This document shows, piece after piece, positions 16,335 through 26,060 of a stretch of DNA of 64,000 nt (position 1 is its first letter; the number at the start of each line of letters is the position of its first letter). This DNA comes from Limnobacter sp. (GTDB taxonomy: Bacteria > Pseudomonadota > Gammaproteobacteria > Burkholderiales > Burkholderiaceae_B), in contig JARWZZ010000007.1 of assembly GCA_029866125.1 (NCBI GenBank), positions 495,055-559,054 of the forward strand. The letters are read 5' to 3'. The notes below the pieces were generated by a model. That model saw only the letters and a program-made list of their open reading frames with translations, was not told where the DNA came from and searched no databases. A program made the translations under genes and the position numbers.

Positions 16335-17561
16335 ATGAAGCCCATTCTAAAATCAGCCAAGCTGGCCAATGTTTGCTATGACATCCGCGGACCCGTCATG
16401 CAGCGAGCGCGTCAATTGGAGGAGGAGGGGCACCGCATCCTGAAGCTGAATATCGGTAATTTGGCCCCGTTTGGTTTTGAAGCGCCCGATGAAGTGCGGC
16501 TGGATGTGATCCGTAATTTGGGCGATGCGTCTGCTTACAGTGACAGCAAAGGCTTGTTTTCTGCCCGCAAGGCGGTGATGCATTACACCCAGCAAAAAAA
16601 CATCAAGGGTGTTGAGCTGGATGACATCATCTTGGGCAACGGCGTCAGCGAATTGATTGTAATGTCCATGCAGGGCCTGCTGAACAACGGTGACGAGGTG
16701 CTGGTGCCTGCGCCCGATTACCCTTTGTGGACTGCAGCTGTCAGCATTTCCGGGGGCACTCCTCGCCATTATCTGTGTGATGAAGCCTCAGACTGGGCAC
16801 CAGATTTGAACCACATGCGTTCATTGATCACTGAAAAAACCCGGGCGATTGTGGTGATCAACCCCAACAACCCCACGGGTGCAATTTACTCGGATGAAAC
16901 CCTGAAAGGCATTATTCAGATTGCGCGTGAGCACAACCTGATTATTTTCGCGGACGAAATTTACGACAAAATGTTGTATGACGGTGTAACACACACCTCC
17001 ATGGCGGCTTTGGCCGACGATATTTTGTTCATCACCATGAACGGTTTGTCCAAGAACTACCGAGCATGTGGTTACCGTGCCGGGTGGATGGTGATTTCGG
17101 GTGACAAGCGCCATGCCAAAGACTACATCGATGGCTTGGGCATTATGGCTTCCATGCGCCTGTGCTCCAATGTTCCCGGTCAGTATGCGATTCAAACCGC
17201 TTTGGGCGGCCATCAAAGTATCAATGATTTGGTAGGGCCCGGCGGGCGCTTGACCCGCCAGCGGGATTTGGCGCATTCGCTGATTACTTCGATCCCCGGT
17301 GTGACATGCGTTAAGCCCAAGGCCGCTTTGTATTTGTTCCCACGTTTAGACCCGAAAGCTTATCCAATCCAAAATGACCAGAAGTTTATTTTGGAACTGC
17401 TGGAAGCTGAAAAGGTACTGGTGGTGCAGGGTACCGGCTTTAACTGGGTACACCCAGATCACTTTAGGGTGGTTTTCCTGCCTAACTCGGACGATTTGGG
17501 CGATGCAATGGGTAAAATTGCGCGATTCCTCGACACTTACCGCAAACAACACGCGCGTTAA
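16335..17561 (+). CDS. alaA: Alanine aminotransferase (glutamate-pyruvate), AlaA type
   Basis: A 408-residue fold-type I PLP aminotransferase, close to E. coli AlaA in length. The head LKLNIGNLAPFGFEAPDEV is typical of AlaA. PLP binding is shown by NNPTGAIY, ADEIYDKMLYDG and the lysine loop NGLSKNYRACGYRAGW. It makes alanine from pyruvate and glutamate in the cytoplasm. The ATG at 16335 starts the conserved head; the 13 residues upstream in frame are not conserved. It is followed after 45 bases by hom, and thrC comes next, so the three may form one amino-acid operon. Confidence 0.9.
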   Translation: MKPILKSAKLANVCYDIRGPVMQRARQLEEEGHRILKLNIGNLAPFGFEAPDEVRLDVIRNLGDASAYSDSKGLFSARKAVMHYTQQKNIKGVELDDIILGNGVSELIVMSMQGLLNNGDEVLVPAPDYPLWTAAVSISGGTPRHYLCDEASDWAPDLNHMRSLITEKTRAIVVINPNNPTGAIYSDETLKGIIQIAREHNLIIFADEIYDKMLYDGVTHTSMAALADDILFITMNGLSKNYRACGYRAGWMVISGDKRHAKDYIDGLGIMASMRLCSNVPGQYAIQTALGGHQSINDLVGPGGRLTRQRDLAHSLITSIPGVTCVKPKAALYLFPRLDPKAYPIQNDQKFILELLEAEKVLVVQGTGFNWVHPDHFRVVFLPNSDDLGDAMGKIARFLDTYRKQHAR

Positions 17562-17606
17562 GTCATTTTTGAAGCCTGTTTTAGACTGTTTGAAGATTTT
17601 TAAACC

Positions 17607-18920
17607 ATGAATACACCATTGAGAGTGGCCCTGCTGGGTCTGGGCACCGTCGGTAGCGGCACATTCACCGTTTTGCGCAACAATGCTGCTGAAATTGAGC
17701 GCCGCGTCGGCTTCCCAATTGAAATCAAGGTGGTTGCAGACCTCGACACCGCCAAGGCTCGCCAAGTGGCGGGTCCGGAAGTGGAAGTTTCTGCCAATGC
17801 GTTTGATGTGGTTACGCGTGATGACATTGATGTAGTCATTGAATTGATCGGTGGTTACACGATTGCCAAGCAACTGGTTTTGGCGGCCATTGAGGCGGGC
17901 AAGCATGTGGTTACTGCCAACAAGGCTTTGCTGGCTGTGCATGGTGAAGAAATTTTTGCAGCCGCCGCACGTAAAAACGTGATGGTGGCGTTTGAAGCCG
18001 CAGTGGCCGGTGGTATACCCGTCATCAAGTCCATCAAGGAAGGTTTGGCGGCCAACCAAATCGAATACGTGGCTGGCATCATCAACGGCACATGCAACTT
18101 CATTTTGTCTGAAATGCGTGACAAAGGCTTGCCATTTGCCGATGTATTGGCCCAAGCGCAGGCCTTGGGTTATGCCGAGGCTGACCCCACATTCGACATT
18201 GAAGGTATTGACGCAGCCCACAAAATTACATTGTTGAGCGCTTTGGCGTTTGGCATGCCGGTGCAATTTGACAAAGCCTATGTGGAAGGCATTACCAAGC
18301 TGACCAAGGACGACATTACATTCGCTGAAGAACTGGGTTACCGCGTGAAGTTGCTGGGCATTACCCGCCGCACCTCTGAAGGTGTGGAGCTTCGCGTCCA
18401 CCCCACGATGATTCCCGCCAAGCGTTTGATTGCCAATGTGGAAGGTGTGATGAATGCGGTGCTGGTGAAAGGCAATGCAGTCGGCCCCACTTTGTACTAC
18501 GGCGCAGGCGCAGGCAGTTTGCCAACAGCATCTGCCGTGGTTGCAGACATCATTGAAATTGCACGTATGAATGCGGCACCGATTGAATGCCGTACCCCTG
18601 TGTTGGCTTTCAGGTCGGAGGCGGCGCAAGCCATTCCAATGCTTAGCATTGATCAAGTGGTGACCGCCTATTACCTGCGTATGCAGGTTGCAGACCGCCC
18701 AGGTGTGTTGGCTGAAGTGTCCACCATTTTGGCCAAGCACAGCATTTCAATTGCAGCAATGATTCAGCATCAGCCTTCCCAAGAAGGTGCCAGTGCGCAA
18801 ATCGTGTTGCTGACCCAGCGCTGTGTTGAAGGCGAAATCAATCAGGCTTTGGCCAAAATCGAAGCACTGGATTCCGTTTTGGACAAAGTGGTGCGTATTC
18901 GTGTAGAGGACCTAAGCTGA
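17607..18920 (+). CDS. hom: Homoserine dehydrogenase
   Basis: A 437-residue monofunctional homoserine dehydrogenase for the threonine, methionine and isoleucine branch. It begins with the NAD(P) loop GLGTVGSGT, followed by ANKALLAVHG, the substrate region GIINGTCNFILS, and GYAEADPTFDIEGIDAAHK with the catalytic residues. The C-terminal part (DRPGVLAEVSTILAKHSISIAAM) is an ACT domain, the usual seat of threonine feedback. The TGA overlaps the ATG of thrC by one base, which signals translational coupling. Confidence 0.96.
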   Translation: MNTPLRVALLGLGTVGSGTFTVLRNNAAEIERRVGFPIEIKVVADLDTAKARQVAGPEVEVSANAFDVVTRDDIDVVIELIGGYTIAKQLVLAAIEAGKHVVTANKALLAVHGEEIFAAAARKNVMVAFEAAVAGGIPVIKSIKEGLAANQIEYVAGIINGTCNFILSEMRDKGLPFADVLAQAQALGYAEADPTFDIEGIDAAHKITLLSALAFGMPVQFDKAYVEGITKLTKDDITFAEELGYRVKLLGITRRTSEGVELRVHPTMIPAKRLIANVEGVMNAVLVKGNAVGPTLYYGAGAGSLPTASAVVADIIEIARMNAAPIECRTPVLAFRSEAAQAIPMLSIDQVVTAYYLRMQVADRPGVLAEVSTILAKHSISIAAMIQHQPSQEGASAQIVLLTQRCVEGEINQALAKIEALDSVLDKVVRIRVEDLS

Positions 18921-20347
18921 TGAAATACCTCAGCAGCCGCGGGGGCATGGCCCCTGTTACCTTTTCTGAAATTTTGTTGGAAGGCTTGGCCCCTGACGGT
19001 GGCTTGGCCGTGCCCGAAAGCTACCCGCAAATTGGTTTGGCCCAGTTGGAAAGCTGGAAAGACCTCAGCTATTCCCAGTTGGCGTTTGAAGTGCTCAAGC
19101 ACTTTGCCACTGATATTCCAGAATCGGACTTAAAGGCACTTACTGCCAAAACCTACACCAAAGCAGTGTACGGCAGCGAGGAAATTACCCCCATCCGCGA
19201 ACTGTTTGATGGTTTGTCGGTACTGGAACTGTCCAACGGTCCCACGCTGGCATTCAAAGACATGGCCATGCAGTTGCTGGGCAATTTGTTTGAATATCAA
19301 TTGGCCCGAGTTAACCAAGAACTGAATATCTTGGGCGCCACGTCCGGTGACACAGGCTCTGCTGCTGAATATGCCATGCGAGGCAAAAAGGGTGTGCGTG
19401 TGTTCATGCTAAGCCCGGCGGGCAAAATGAGCGCGTTTCAGCGTGCGCAAATGTATTCCCTGCAAGACCCCAATATCGTCAACATTGCGGTTGAGGGCTT
19501 GTTTGATGATTGCCAAGACATCGTCAAATCAGTCAGTGAAGACTTGGAATTTAAGCAACGCCAGAAAATTGGTACCGTAAACTCCATCAACTGGGGTCGT
19601 ATTTCGGCTCAGGTGGTTTATTACTTCAATGCCTACATCCAGGTCATCAAAAAGTCAGCTAAAAAAATGGGTGACCCTGTGTCATTCGCGGTGCCGTCTG
19701 GCAACTTTGGGAACGTGCTGGCTGGGCATATTGCACGCATGATGGGCCTGCCCATCCGCAAGCTGGTTGTCGCCACCAACGAGAACAATGTGCTGGACGA
19801 GTTTTTCCGCACTGGGGTGTATCGTCCGCGTAAATCTGCGGAAACCTACATCACTTCCAGCCCGTCGATGGATATTTCCAAAGCCTCCAATTTTGAGCGC
19901 TTTGTGTATGACTTGCTGGGCCGTGACCCTGTTGCTTTGAAATCCCTTTGGGATGGATTGGCCAAGGACGGCTACTTTGATTTGTCGCAAGACGCACGCT
20001 TCAAGGAAGTGGAGGCCAAGTACGGATTCCAGTCTGGCTCGTCCAGCCATGCAGATCGTTTAAAAACCATCCAAGAAGTGTACAAGCGCACCGGTACTTT
20101 GATTGACACCCACACCGCTGATGGTGTGAAGGTGGCGCGTCAGTTCATCGAACCGGGCGTGCCCATGGTTGTGCTTGAAACAGCTTTGGCCGTTAAGTTT
20201 GCTGAAACCATTGAGGAAGCTGTGGGAATTTCCCCCCCGGTGCCCGAGGCATTCATTGGCATCGAAGCCTTGCCACAGAAAGTGGTCAACATGCCCATCT
20301 CGGTTGAGCAGGTCAAAAACCTGATTTCAAACGCGACAGGTTTGTAG
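18920..20347 (+). CDS. thrC: Threonine synthase
   Basis: A 475-residue PLP enzyme that turns O-phosphohomoserine into threonine. The PLP lysine lies in PTLAFKDMAMQLLG, the phosphate-binding region in LGATSGDTGSAAEYAM, and GNFGNVLAGHIARMMG follows. Length and order match the class I form of proteobacteria. It overlaps hom by one base. A 9-bp stem without a T-run lies 12 bases after its stop codon. Confidence 0.96.
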   Translation: MKYLSSRGGMAPVTFSEILLEGLAPDGGLAVPESYPQIGLAQLESWKDLSYSQLAFEVLKHFATDIPESDLKALTAKTYTKAVYGSEEITPIRELFDGLSVLELSNGPTLAFKDMAMQLLGNLFEYQLARVNQELNILGATSGDTGSAAEYAMRGKKGVRVFMLSPAGKMSAFQRAQMYSLQDPNIVNIAVEGLFDDCQDIVKSVSEDLEFKQRQKIGTVNSINWGRISAQVVYYFNAYIQVIKKSAKKMGDPVSFAVPSGNFGNVLAGHIARMMGLPIRKLVVATNENNVLDEFFRTGVYRPRKSAETYITSSPSMDISKASNFERFVYDLLGRDPVALKSLWDGLAKDGYFDLSQDARFKEVEAKYGFQSGSSSHADRLKTIQEVYKRTGTLIDTHTADGVKVARQFIEPGVPMVVLETALAVKFAETIEEAVGISPPVPEAFIGIEALPQKVVNMPISVEQVKNLISNATGL

Positions 20348-20358
20348 TCCAACAATTT

Positions 20359-20392
20359 CCGTAGGGATTCACCTGATGGTCAGTCCCTGCGG
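20359..20392. other. Hairpin after thrC
   Basis: CCGTAGGGA (20359-20367) pairs with TCCCTGCGG (20384-20392), nine pairs with one wobble and a 16-base loop. No T-run follows. It may protect the thrC message end or mark a Rho-dependent stop before the regulator gene. Confidence 0.5.
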
Positions 20393-20438
20393 TATCACCG
20401 ACAATCCAGACGTACTTCACTCTTTTTAGCGATACGCT

Positions 20439-21872
20439 GTGGCTGTTACTTTCGAATCATCAACAAGTTCGAATTCCTCTTTGTCTGACGAATTGCTGGT
20501 GAATCAAGCCCGGAAGGGTGCATATGCCTTGGTTGTAGATGACGAAGCGGGAATGCGACACTTTCTTGAAAAGGCGCTGGAAACCCGCTTTTCTCGGGTG
20601 GACCCCGCCTGCTCGGTCGAAATGGCCAAAACCCTGTTTGAGCAAAATAACTATTCCTGCATCGTCCTTGATATTTCATTGCCGGGTATGAGCGGTTTGC
20701 AATGGTTGTCTGAATTGCGGCAAGGCGGGTTTGAGGGTGACGTGATTTTGATCACTGGCTATGCTGACATGGACACTGCGATTGCTGCACTTCGTGCGGG
20801 CGCGCAGGACTTCCTGCAGAAACCGTTCCGTATTGACCAACTTTGGTATGCATTGGACCGTGCGGCAGATCAAAACCGATTGCGCAGGGAAAACTTCGTG
20901 CTCAAGCGCACGGTGACCAGCATCCAGCAAAGTGAACAAATGATGGTGGGTGAAAGTGCCGTTATTCGTCAACTTAAGAAGTTGGTGGGCCGTGTTGCGC
21001 CTACGGATGCCACGATTTTGCTGACTGGGGAATCGGGGTCAGGTAAAGAAGTACTGGCACGCACAGTCCACCAAATGAGCGGAAGGCGAGATCGCCCGTT
21101 TGTGCCTTTGAACTGTGCCGCCATTTCCCCCGAATTGATTGAAAGTGAACTGTTTGGGCACACCCGCGGTGCATTTACCGGGGCCACAGAGTCCAATCCA
21201 GGCCTGTTTTACTATGCCCAAGGCGGCACGCTTTTTCTAGATGAAATTGGCGAGCTGCCCTTGAACATGCAGACCAAATTGCTTCGGGTGCTGGAAGACC
21301 GGAAAATCAGACCGGTTGGGGCCAACAAAGAAATTGAGGTGGATGTGCGCATATTGGCGGCCACCAATGTGAATTTAAACCGAGAGGTACAGCGAGGCCG
21401 ATTCCGCCAAGACCTGTATTACCGGCTTCGAGTGGTGCCTGTAGAGGTGCCGCCACTCCGGTCCCGGCCTGAAGACATCGAACTGCTGGTGAAGTACTTC
21501 ATGCAGTATTTCTCTCGCAAACTCAGGATTGACCCGTTGGCCTTAACGCCCGACATGTCAGCCCGATTCTTGGCCTATGAGTGGCCGGGCAATGTGCGCG
21601 AACTTAAAAACTTCATCGAACGCAGTATGATTTTGGGTTACTTCCCAAAAGATGATTTGCCATTGAATTGTATTTTGGACGACGAAATCGATCAGGAAGA
21701 AGCAACAAGTTCGGATGGATTAGAAGGCAAAGAGTCGCTGGAGCAGGTTGAAAGGGCTCACATTTTAAAAGTACTTTCATCTTGTCAGGGCAACAAGTCC
21801 GAAGCGGCACGCCGCTTGGGTATTTCCAGAAAAACCCTGGAGCGCAAATGCGTGGCTTGGAGTCAGGAGTAA
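20439..21872 (+). CDS. Sigma-54-dependent response regulator (NtrC class)
   Basis: A 477-residue activator. The receiver domain (about 28-145) has the acidic pair DD at 34-35 and phospho-acceptor Asp78 in VLDISLPGMSG. The AAA+ domain has Walker A GESGSGKEVLA, the sigma-54 contact motif GAFTGA intact, and LFLDEIGELP. A Fis-type helix-turn-helix closes the protein (GNKSEAARRLGISRKTLERK). It should activate a -24/-12 promoter when phosphorylated by the kinase encoded next, whose start lies inside this gene. The start is GTG at 20439 with a weak ribosome site; no ATG precedes the receiver. The target genes are not known; molybdenum cofactor genes follow in the same run. Confidence 0.9.
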   Translation: MAVTFESSTSSNSSLSDELLVNQARKGAYALVVDDEAGMRHFLEKALETRFSRVDPACSVEMAKTLFEQNNYSCIVLDISLPGMSGLQWLSELRQGGFEGDVILITGYADMDTAIAALRAGAQDFLQKPFRIDQLWYALDRAADQNRLRRENFVLKRTVTSIQQSEQMMVGESAVIRQLKKLVGRVAPTDATILLTGESGSGKEVLARTVHQMSGRRDRPFVPLNCAAISPELIESELFGHTRGAFTGATESNPGLFYYAQGGTLFLDEIGELPLNMQTKLLRVLEDRKIRPVGANKEIEVDVRILAATNVNLNREVQRGRFRQDLYYRLRVVPVEVPPLRSRPEDIELLVKYFMQYFSRKLRIDPLALTPDMSARFLAYEWPGNVRELKNFIERSMILGYFPKDDLPLNCILDDEIDQEEATSSDGLEGKESLEQVERAHILKVLSSCQGNKSEAARRLGISRKTLERKCVAWSQE

Positions 21873-24055
21873 CTCAGCGCCCCCAATCAATCAGGGGGCA
21901 ATTTTGGCCAAAGCGCTGGACTGTCAAAACCAAATTGATGGTGACAGCGTCCATCCCTTTGCTGTTGCTGATTCCCATGGTTGCGTCTTTGCTGTGGTCT
22001 GCAGGGCAGGCGGCTTACACCGAAGTACTTGTATCCAAAGTGCGAAGCGATTTGGTGCTTGCCCAGCAGGTTTTTGACGGGGCTCAAAAAAACAAGCTTC
22101 AAGAGTTACGTGCCTGGGCTGAAAGTGCCAACCTGCGAAATTTCCTGCTTGCCAATAAAATAAGCCGTGGTGGTCGGTTACCCGAATCGTATTTGGACGC
22201 TCAAACAGAAAAGTTGGGCTTAAGTTATTTGCGCATGGTGGGGCAGGACGGCAAAATTTTAAATGCGTCCCCTGAGTCTGCACTGACGACACAGCAAATT
22301 CTCGATCCCAGCAGCTTGGAGAAAATCACCTCGCAATCCGGTTCAGTCCATATTGCCTTGCTCAGCTCCGAGGATTTGGCTGCCATTTCCACCGATTTGG
22401 CCAAGCAAGCCAAAATGCCAATCGTACCCACCCCCAACGCCACAGCCGACGAGCGCACTTTGGAAACACGAGGCTTGGTGATGCAAGTGGTTAACCCACT
22501 GTATTTGGACGGCGTGCTCCTAGGTTGGCTAGAGGGTGGTGTGCTGTTGAATGGCAACCTGGAGTTTGTGGACAGTCTCAATGAGCTGGTGTACCCCACG
22601 GGGTCTTTGTTGGATGGGTCGTTCGGCACCGCCACCTTGTTTTTGGACGATGTGCGTATTTCAACCACGGTACGTTCCAGCGACGACACACGCGCAATTG
22701 GTACCCGCGTTTCAGACCAGGTCAAAGAAAGAGTCTTGGGTCGAGGTGAGATCTGGCAAAACCGAGCTTATGTGGTGGACGACTGGTTTATGTCCGGCTA
22801 TGCACCCTTGATTAGCTCAGCCGGGCAGCGCATCGGCATGCTTTATGTTGGTTATTTGGAAGCACCTTACGCCGCCATCAAAAAACGTTTATTGATTTTG
22901 TTTTTGTTTGCTGTTGGCGTCGCCATGGCGATTGGCGCGGTGTTGGTGGGGCGCTTGAGTGGAGGCATCTTTTACCCGCTTCGGCGAATGAATTACATCA
23001 TGAGCCGACAAGAGGGCGGGGATGCCCAAGCGCGGGTGGGAAGCTTGCAGCGCGAGGACGAATTCTCGGATCTTGCCTCACACTTTGATGCCCTGCTGGA
23101 TCAGCTGGACACACGCCGTGGCCAATTGGAGCGACTCAACTTGGAGCTGGACAGCCGGGTGTCCCAACGTACGGCAGATCTGCATGCAGCCAATCAAAAG
23201 CTGCACCAAGCCGTTGAGCAGTTGCTGGCCTCTGAAAAGCTCGCACTGATGGGGCAACTGACAGCGGGCTTGGCGCATGAATTTAACAACCCTTTGGCCG
23301 TGATGATGGGTCATTTGGATTTGTTGAGGATCAGTATTTCCGACCCCGCCAACCAAGCCAATTTGCGTTTGCTGGATGAGCAGGTCAACCGCATGCGCAA
23401 TATTGTGCAAAAGCTTTTGCAGTTTTGTAGGCCCGACGAATACGCATCCTACAGCAGCGAGCTGGATGTACATGATGTGATTCAAGACGGATTGTTGTTT
23501 GCCAAAGCCGAGCTGGAGCAGTCCAAAGTACGCATTCACAAAATATACAAGGCCACACAGCCGGTACAAATTAGCCCCACCGAGCTGCAACAAGTCATGG
23601 TGAATTTATTCATCAATGCGGCACATGCGCTTGAACATTTTGATTCAAGCCCTCATGCCGCGGACGATGCAGAGCCCACTTTGACCCTCCTCACCAACGA
23701 CATTCAATTGCCTGATGGTCAAGCCGGGGTAATGATTGTTGTAGAAAATAACGGGCTGGCCATTTCAAATGAACAACTCGGTTTGATTTTCAAAATGTTT
23801 TACACCACCAAGCGCGAAGGCCGAGGCACTGGTTTGGGGCTGCCCGTGTCCCAAATGCTGTTGCAGCGTTACGGTGGCGACTTAAAGGCACAAAGCCCAG
23901 TATTCCCGGCCGGTGCGCCGCCCAACCCTCCGCCCACCTACGGTGCCCGATTTGAAGTGATTTTGCGCTGCAAGGCCAAGCCTTCTGCGGACATTCTGCG
24001 AGAATCCAACCAGCAGGCCAGCAAAATGGGTCAGCAGATTTTAGAAGGAAATTGA
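21848..24055 (+). CDS. Membrane sensor histidine kinase with Cache-like sensor
   Basis: A 735-residue kinase. One membrane helix at about 30-53, an extracytoplasmic region of about 290 residues with Cache-like wording (LRMVGQDGKILNASPESALT), a second helix near 345-368, HAMP, and a coiled coil. The HisKA box is LTAGLAHEFNNPLAVMMGH, followed by the N box ELQQVMVNLFINAAHALE and G box GRGTGLGLPVSQ. The ATG at 21848 lies inside the regulator gene (25-base overlap) and has GGAG upstream, so the two are translated together. It most likely phosphorylates that regulator. The signal is unknown. mobB begins 1 base after the stop. Confidence 0.9.
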   Translation: MRGLESGVTQRPQSIRGQFWPKRWTVKTKLMVTASIPLLLLIPMVASLLWSAGQAAYTEVLVSKVRSDLVLAQQVFDGAQKNKLQELRAWAESANLRNFLLANKISRGGRLPESYLDAQTEKLGLSYLRMVGQDGKILNASPESALTTQQILDPSSLEKITSQSGSVHIALLSSEDLAAISTDLAKQAKMPIVPTPNATADERTLETRGLVMQVVNPLYLDGVLLGWLEGGVLLNGNLEFVDSLNELVYPTGSLLDGSFGTATLFLDDVRISTTVRSSDDTRAIGTRVSDQVKERVLGRGEIWQNRAYVVDDWFMSGYAPLISSAGQRIGMLYVGYLEAPYAAIKKRLLILFLFAVGVAMAIGAVLVGRLSGGIFYPLRRMNYIMSRQEGGDAQARVGSLQREDEFSDLASHFDALLDQLDTRRGQLERLNLELDSRVSQRTADLHAANQKLHQAVEQLLASEKLALMGQLTAGLAHEFNNPLAVMMGHLDLLRISISDPANQANLRLLDEQVNRMRNIVQKLLQFCRPDEYASYSSELDVHDVIQDGLLFAKAELEQSKVRIHKIYKATQPVQISPTELQQVMVNLFINAAHALEHFDSSPHAADDAEPTLTLLTNDIQLPDGQAGVMIVVENNGLAISNEQLGLIFKMFYTTKREGRGTGLGLPVSQMLLQRYGGDLKAQSPVFPAGAPPNPPPTYGARFEVILRCKAKPSADILRESNQQASKMGQQILEGN

Positions 24056-24056
24056 A

Positions 24057-24575
24057 TTGCCGAAGGTTTTTGGATTTGCAGGTTTTTCTGGAGTTGGAAA
24101 AACCACCTTGGTGGAGCAGTTGATTCCGCTCTTGATTGCCAAGGGTATTCGGGTGTCTGTCATCAAACATGCGCATCATGATTTTGACATTGATAAACCC
24201 GGGAAGGATTCACACCGCCACCGAGAGGCAGGGGCTTTTGAAGTGCTTATTACTGCCGGCAAGCGCTGGGTGCTTTTGCATGAGTTGCGTAACGAGCCCG
24301 AGCCCACCTTGAGTGAACAACTCGGCAGACTTTCCCCCTGTGACTTGGTGATTGTGGAAGGGTTTAAAAAAGCCTCAATTCCTAAAATTGAGATTTGGCG
24401 AAAAGCCAACTCAAAGCCATTGATGTATCCTGAAGACCAAAACATCATTGCGGTCGCCACTGATGAGCAACTCGACACCGGAAAGCTGCCGCTGTTGCCT
24501 TTGAATGACCCGCCCGCAATTGCACAGTTCATTGTAAAAACCTTTTTAACCGACACCATGCCAAGTATTTCCTGA
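24057..24575 (+). CDS. mobB: Molybdopterin-guanine dinucleotide biosynthesis adaptor MobB
   Basis: A 172-residue P-loop protein. Walker A is GFSGVGKTTLVEQL at residues 8-21, followed by SVIKHAHHDFDID and DSHRHREAGA, both typical of MobB. It binds GTP and assists MobA in attaching GMP to molybdopterin. The start is TTG at 24057, supported by AAGGAA just upstream and by the family N-terminus. It follows the kinase stop by one base and overlaps moeA by one base. mobA is not in the window. Confidence 0.92.
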   Translation: MPKVFGFAGFSGVGKTTLVEQLIPLLIAKGIRVSVIKHAHHDFDIDKPGKDSHRHREAGAFEVLITAGKRWVLLHELRNEPEPTLSEQLGRLSPCDLVIVEGFKKASIPKIEIWRKANSKPLMYPEDQNIIAVATDEQLDTGKLPLLPLNDPPAIAQFIVKTFLTDTMPSIS

Positions 24576-25801
24576 TGATTGAGCTTAACGAACTTTTGCA
24601 ACAAATTTGGCCATTGGCCAATTCACACGTGTTGGCTGCAGAAGAAGTGCCAATCCAGCAGGCATTGGGCCGTGTACTGGCCCAAGCAGTGCACTCCACC
24701 CTGAATGTGCCGCAACATGACAACAGCTCAATGGACGGCTATGCGGTCAACACTGCTGATTTTCCATCCCTTAAACCCTTTGCTGTATCCCAGCGTATTG
24801 CAGCAGGCCATTCGCCAGATGCTTTGATGCCAGGCACAGTTGCCCGTATTTTTACGGGTGCTCCCATCCCGAAAGGCGCCAATGCAGTCATCATGCAGGA
24901 AGAGGCCGAGCTCGAAGACGGTGGCCTCGTGAGTTTCAAAAGCGCTCCCAGTGCTGGGCAATGGGTGCGTTACGCAGGAGAGGACATAGCCGAGGGGCAG
25001 GTGGTTCTTGCTGCAGGTGAGGTCATCACGCCGTTTCAGATCGGCTTGCTTGCCTCCATTGGCATTCCGACCGTGCGTGTATTTCGACGATTGAAGGTGG
25101 GCGTGTTGGTCACCGGAAGTGAATTGGTGAATCCCGGCCAGCCACTGCAAGCAGGTCAAATTTACAACTCCAACGAGTTTGTATGGGTGTCCATGCTGCA
25201 AGAAATGAATGTGGATGTGCACTCCCTAGGCATCGTCCAAGACAGGTTGCAGGACACTGCAGACGCGCTTCAAAAGCTTTCAGATTGCGACTTGGTCATC
25301 AGCTCGGGCGGGGTGTCCGAAGGTGAAGAAGACCACATCAAACCCGCTGTGGAGCGGGTAGGGCAGTTGCGCTCATGGAAGGTGGCTGCCAAGCCTGGCA
25401 AACCCATGGCGTTTGGGCACATTAACCGGAAAGATGGCGGCCAGTGCTGGTTTTTCGGTATGCCTGGCAACCCAGTGTCCAGTGCCGTCACCTTTTTGCT
25501 GGTGGTGCGTCCATTTCTCGCCCAGTTAATGGGCCAGCACCCCGAGCGTGCGGATTGGCGGCCGAAAGTGCAAAAGCGCAAAGTGGGGTTTGAATGGCTT
25601 AAACCCGATTCACGCCGAGAAGAGTTTGTGCGGGTTAAAGAATCCCATGTAGGTGGACCCTTGCAGCTATTCCCCAACCAAAGTTCAGGTGTACTGACTT
25701 CCATGAATTGGGCCACTGGCCTGGCCCGTATTCCAAAAGGGCAAGTTATTCTTGAAGGCGAAGAAGTGGACTATCTGGATTTTCGAGAATTGACAGCATG
25801 A
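24575..25801 (+). CDS. moeA: Molybdopterin molybdotransferase MoeA
   Basis: A 408-residue enzyme that inserts molybdate into adenylated molybdopterin. Family motifs in order: VPQHDNSSMDGYAV, GTVARIFTGAPIPKGANAVIMQE, GVLVTGSELV, LVISSGGVSEGEEDH, KPGKPMAFG and GMPGNPVSSAVTF. All domains of a full-length MoeA are present. It overlaps mobB by one base and moaD by four (ATGA). Confidence 0.95.
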   Translation: MIELNELLQQIWPLANSHVLAAEEVPIQQALGRVLAQAVHSTLNVPQHDNSSMDGYAVNTADFPSLKPFAVSQRIAAGHSPDALMPGTVARIFTGAPIPKGANAVIMQEEAELEDGGLVSFKSAPSAGQWVRYAGEDIAEGQVVLAAGEVITPFQIGLLASIGIPTVRVFRRLKVGVLVTGSELVNPGQPLQAGQIYNSNEFVWVSMLQEMNVDVHSLGIVQDRLQDTADALQKLSDCDLVISSGGVSEGEEDHIKPAVERVGQLRSWKVAAKPGKPMAFGHINRKDGGQCWFFGMPGNPVSSAVTFLLVVRPFLAQLMGQHPERADWRPKVQKRKVGFEWLKPDSRREEFVRVKESHVGGPLQLFPNQSSGVLTSMNWATGLARIPKGQVILEGEEVDYLDFRELTA

Positions 25802-26055
25802 ACATTACCGTTCGATTTTTTGCAAGCTTGAAAGAGCAAATGGGCGTGGATCGCCTGCAGCTTGATACCGCTTTTGAGCCGCGTACTGTGGCTGGACTCA
25901 AGGCGTTTTTATGCGTCCACAATGCGCAGTTTGGCAACTCGGTACAACAAATTGGTCGGATAAGGGCGGCTGTCAATCAAGACATGGCCGATGAAGACAC
26001 AGCCATTCCTGCCGCGGCTGAAGTGGCGTTTTTCCCGCCAGTCACTGGAGGGTAA
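25798..26055 (+). CDS. moaD: Molybdopterin synthase sulfur carrier subunit MoaD
   Basis: An 85-residue ubiquitin-fold protein ending in the required Gly-Gly (FFPPVTGG), which is turned to a thiocarboxylate and gives sulfur to the pterin precursor. It starts inside the end of moeA (4-base overlap), and moaE follows after 5 bases. Confidence 0.95.
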   Translation: MNITVRFFASLKEQMGVDRLQLDTAFEPRTVAGLKAFLCVHNAQFGNSVQQIGRIRAAVNQDMADEDTAIPAAAEVAFFPPVTGG

Positions 26056-26060
26056 GCATC

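Noticed and set aside
17346..18740. A 464-codon open frame on the minus strand across alaA and hom
   Set aside because: It lies antisense to two certain genes, is very rich in His, Cys and Asn, has no motif or ribosome site, and fits the mirror of codon bias.
24030..24080. Molybdenum cofactor riboswitch before mobB
   Set aside because: Only one base separates the kinase stop from the mobB start.
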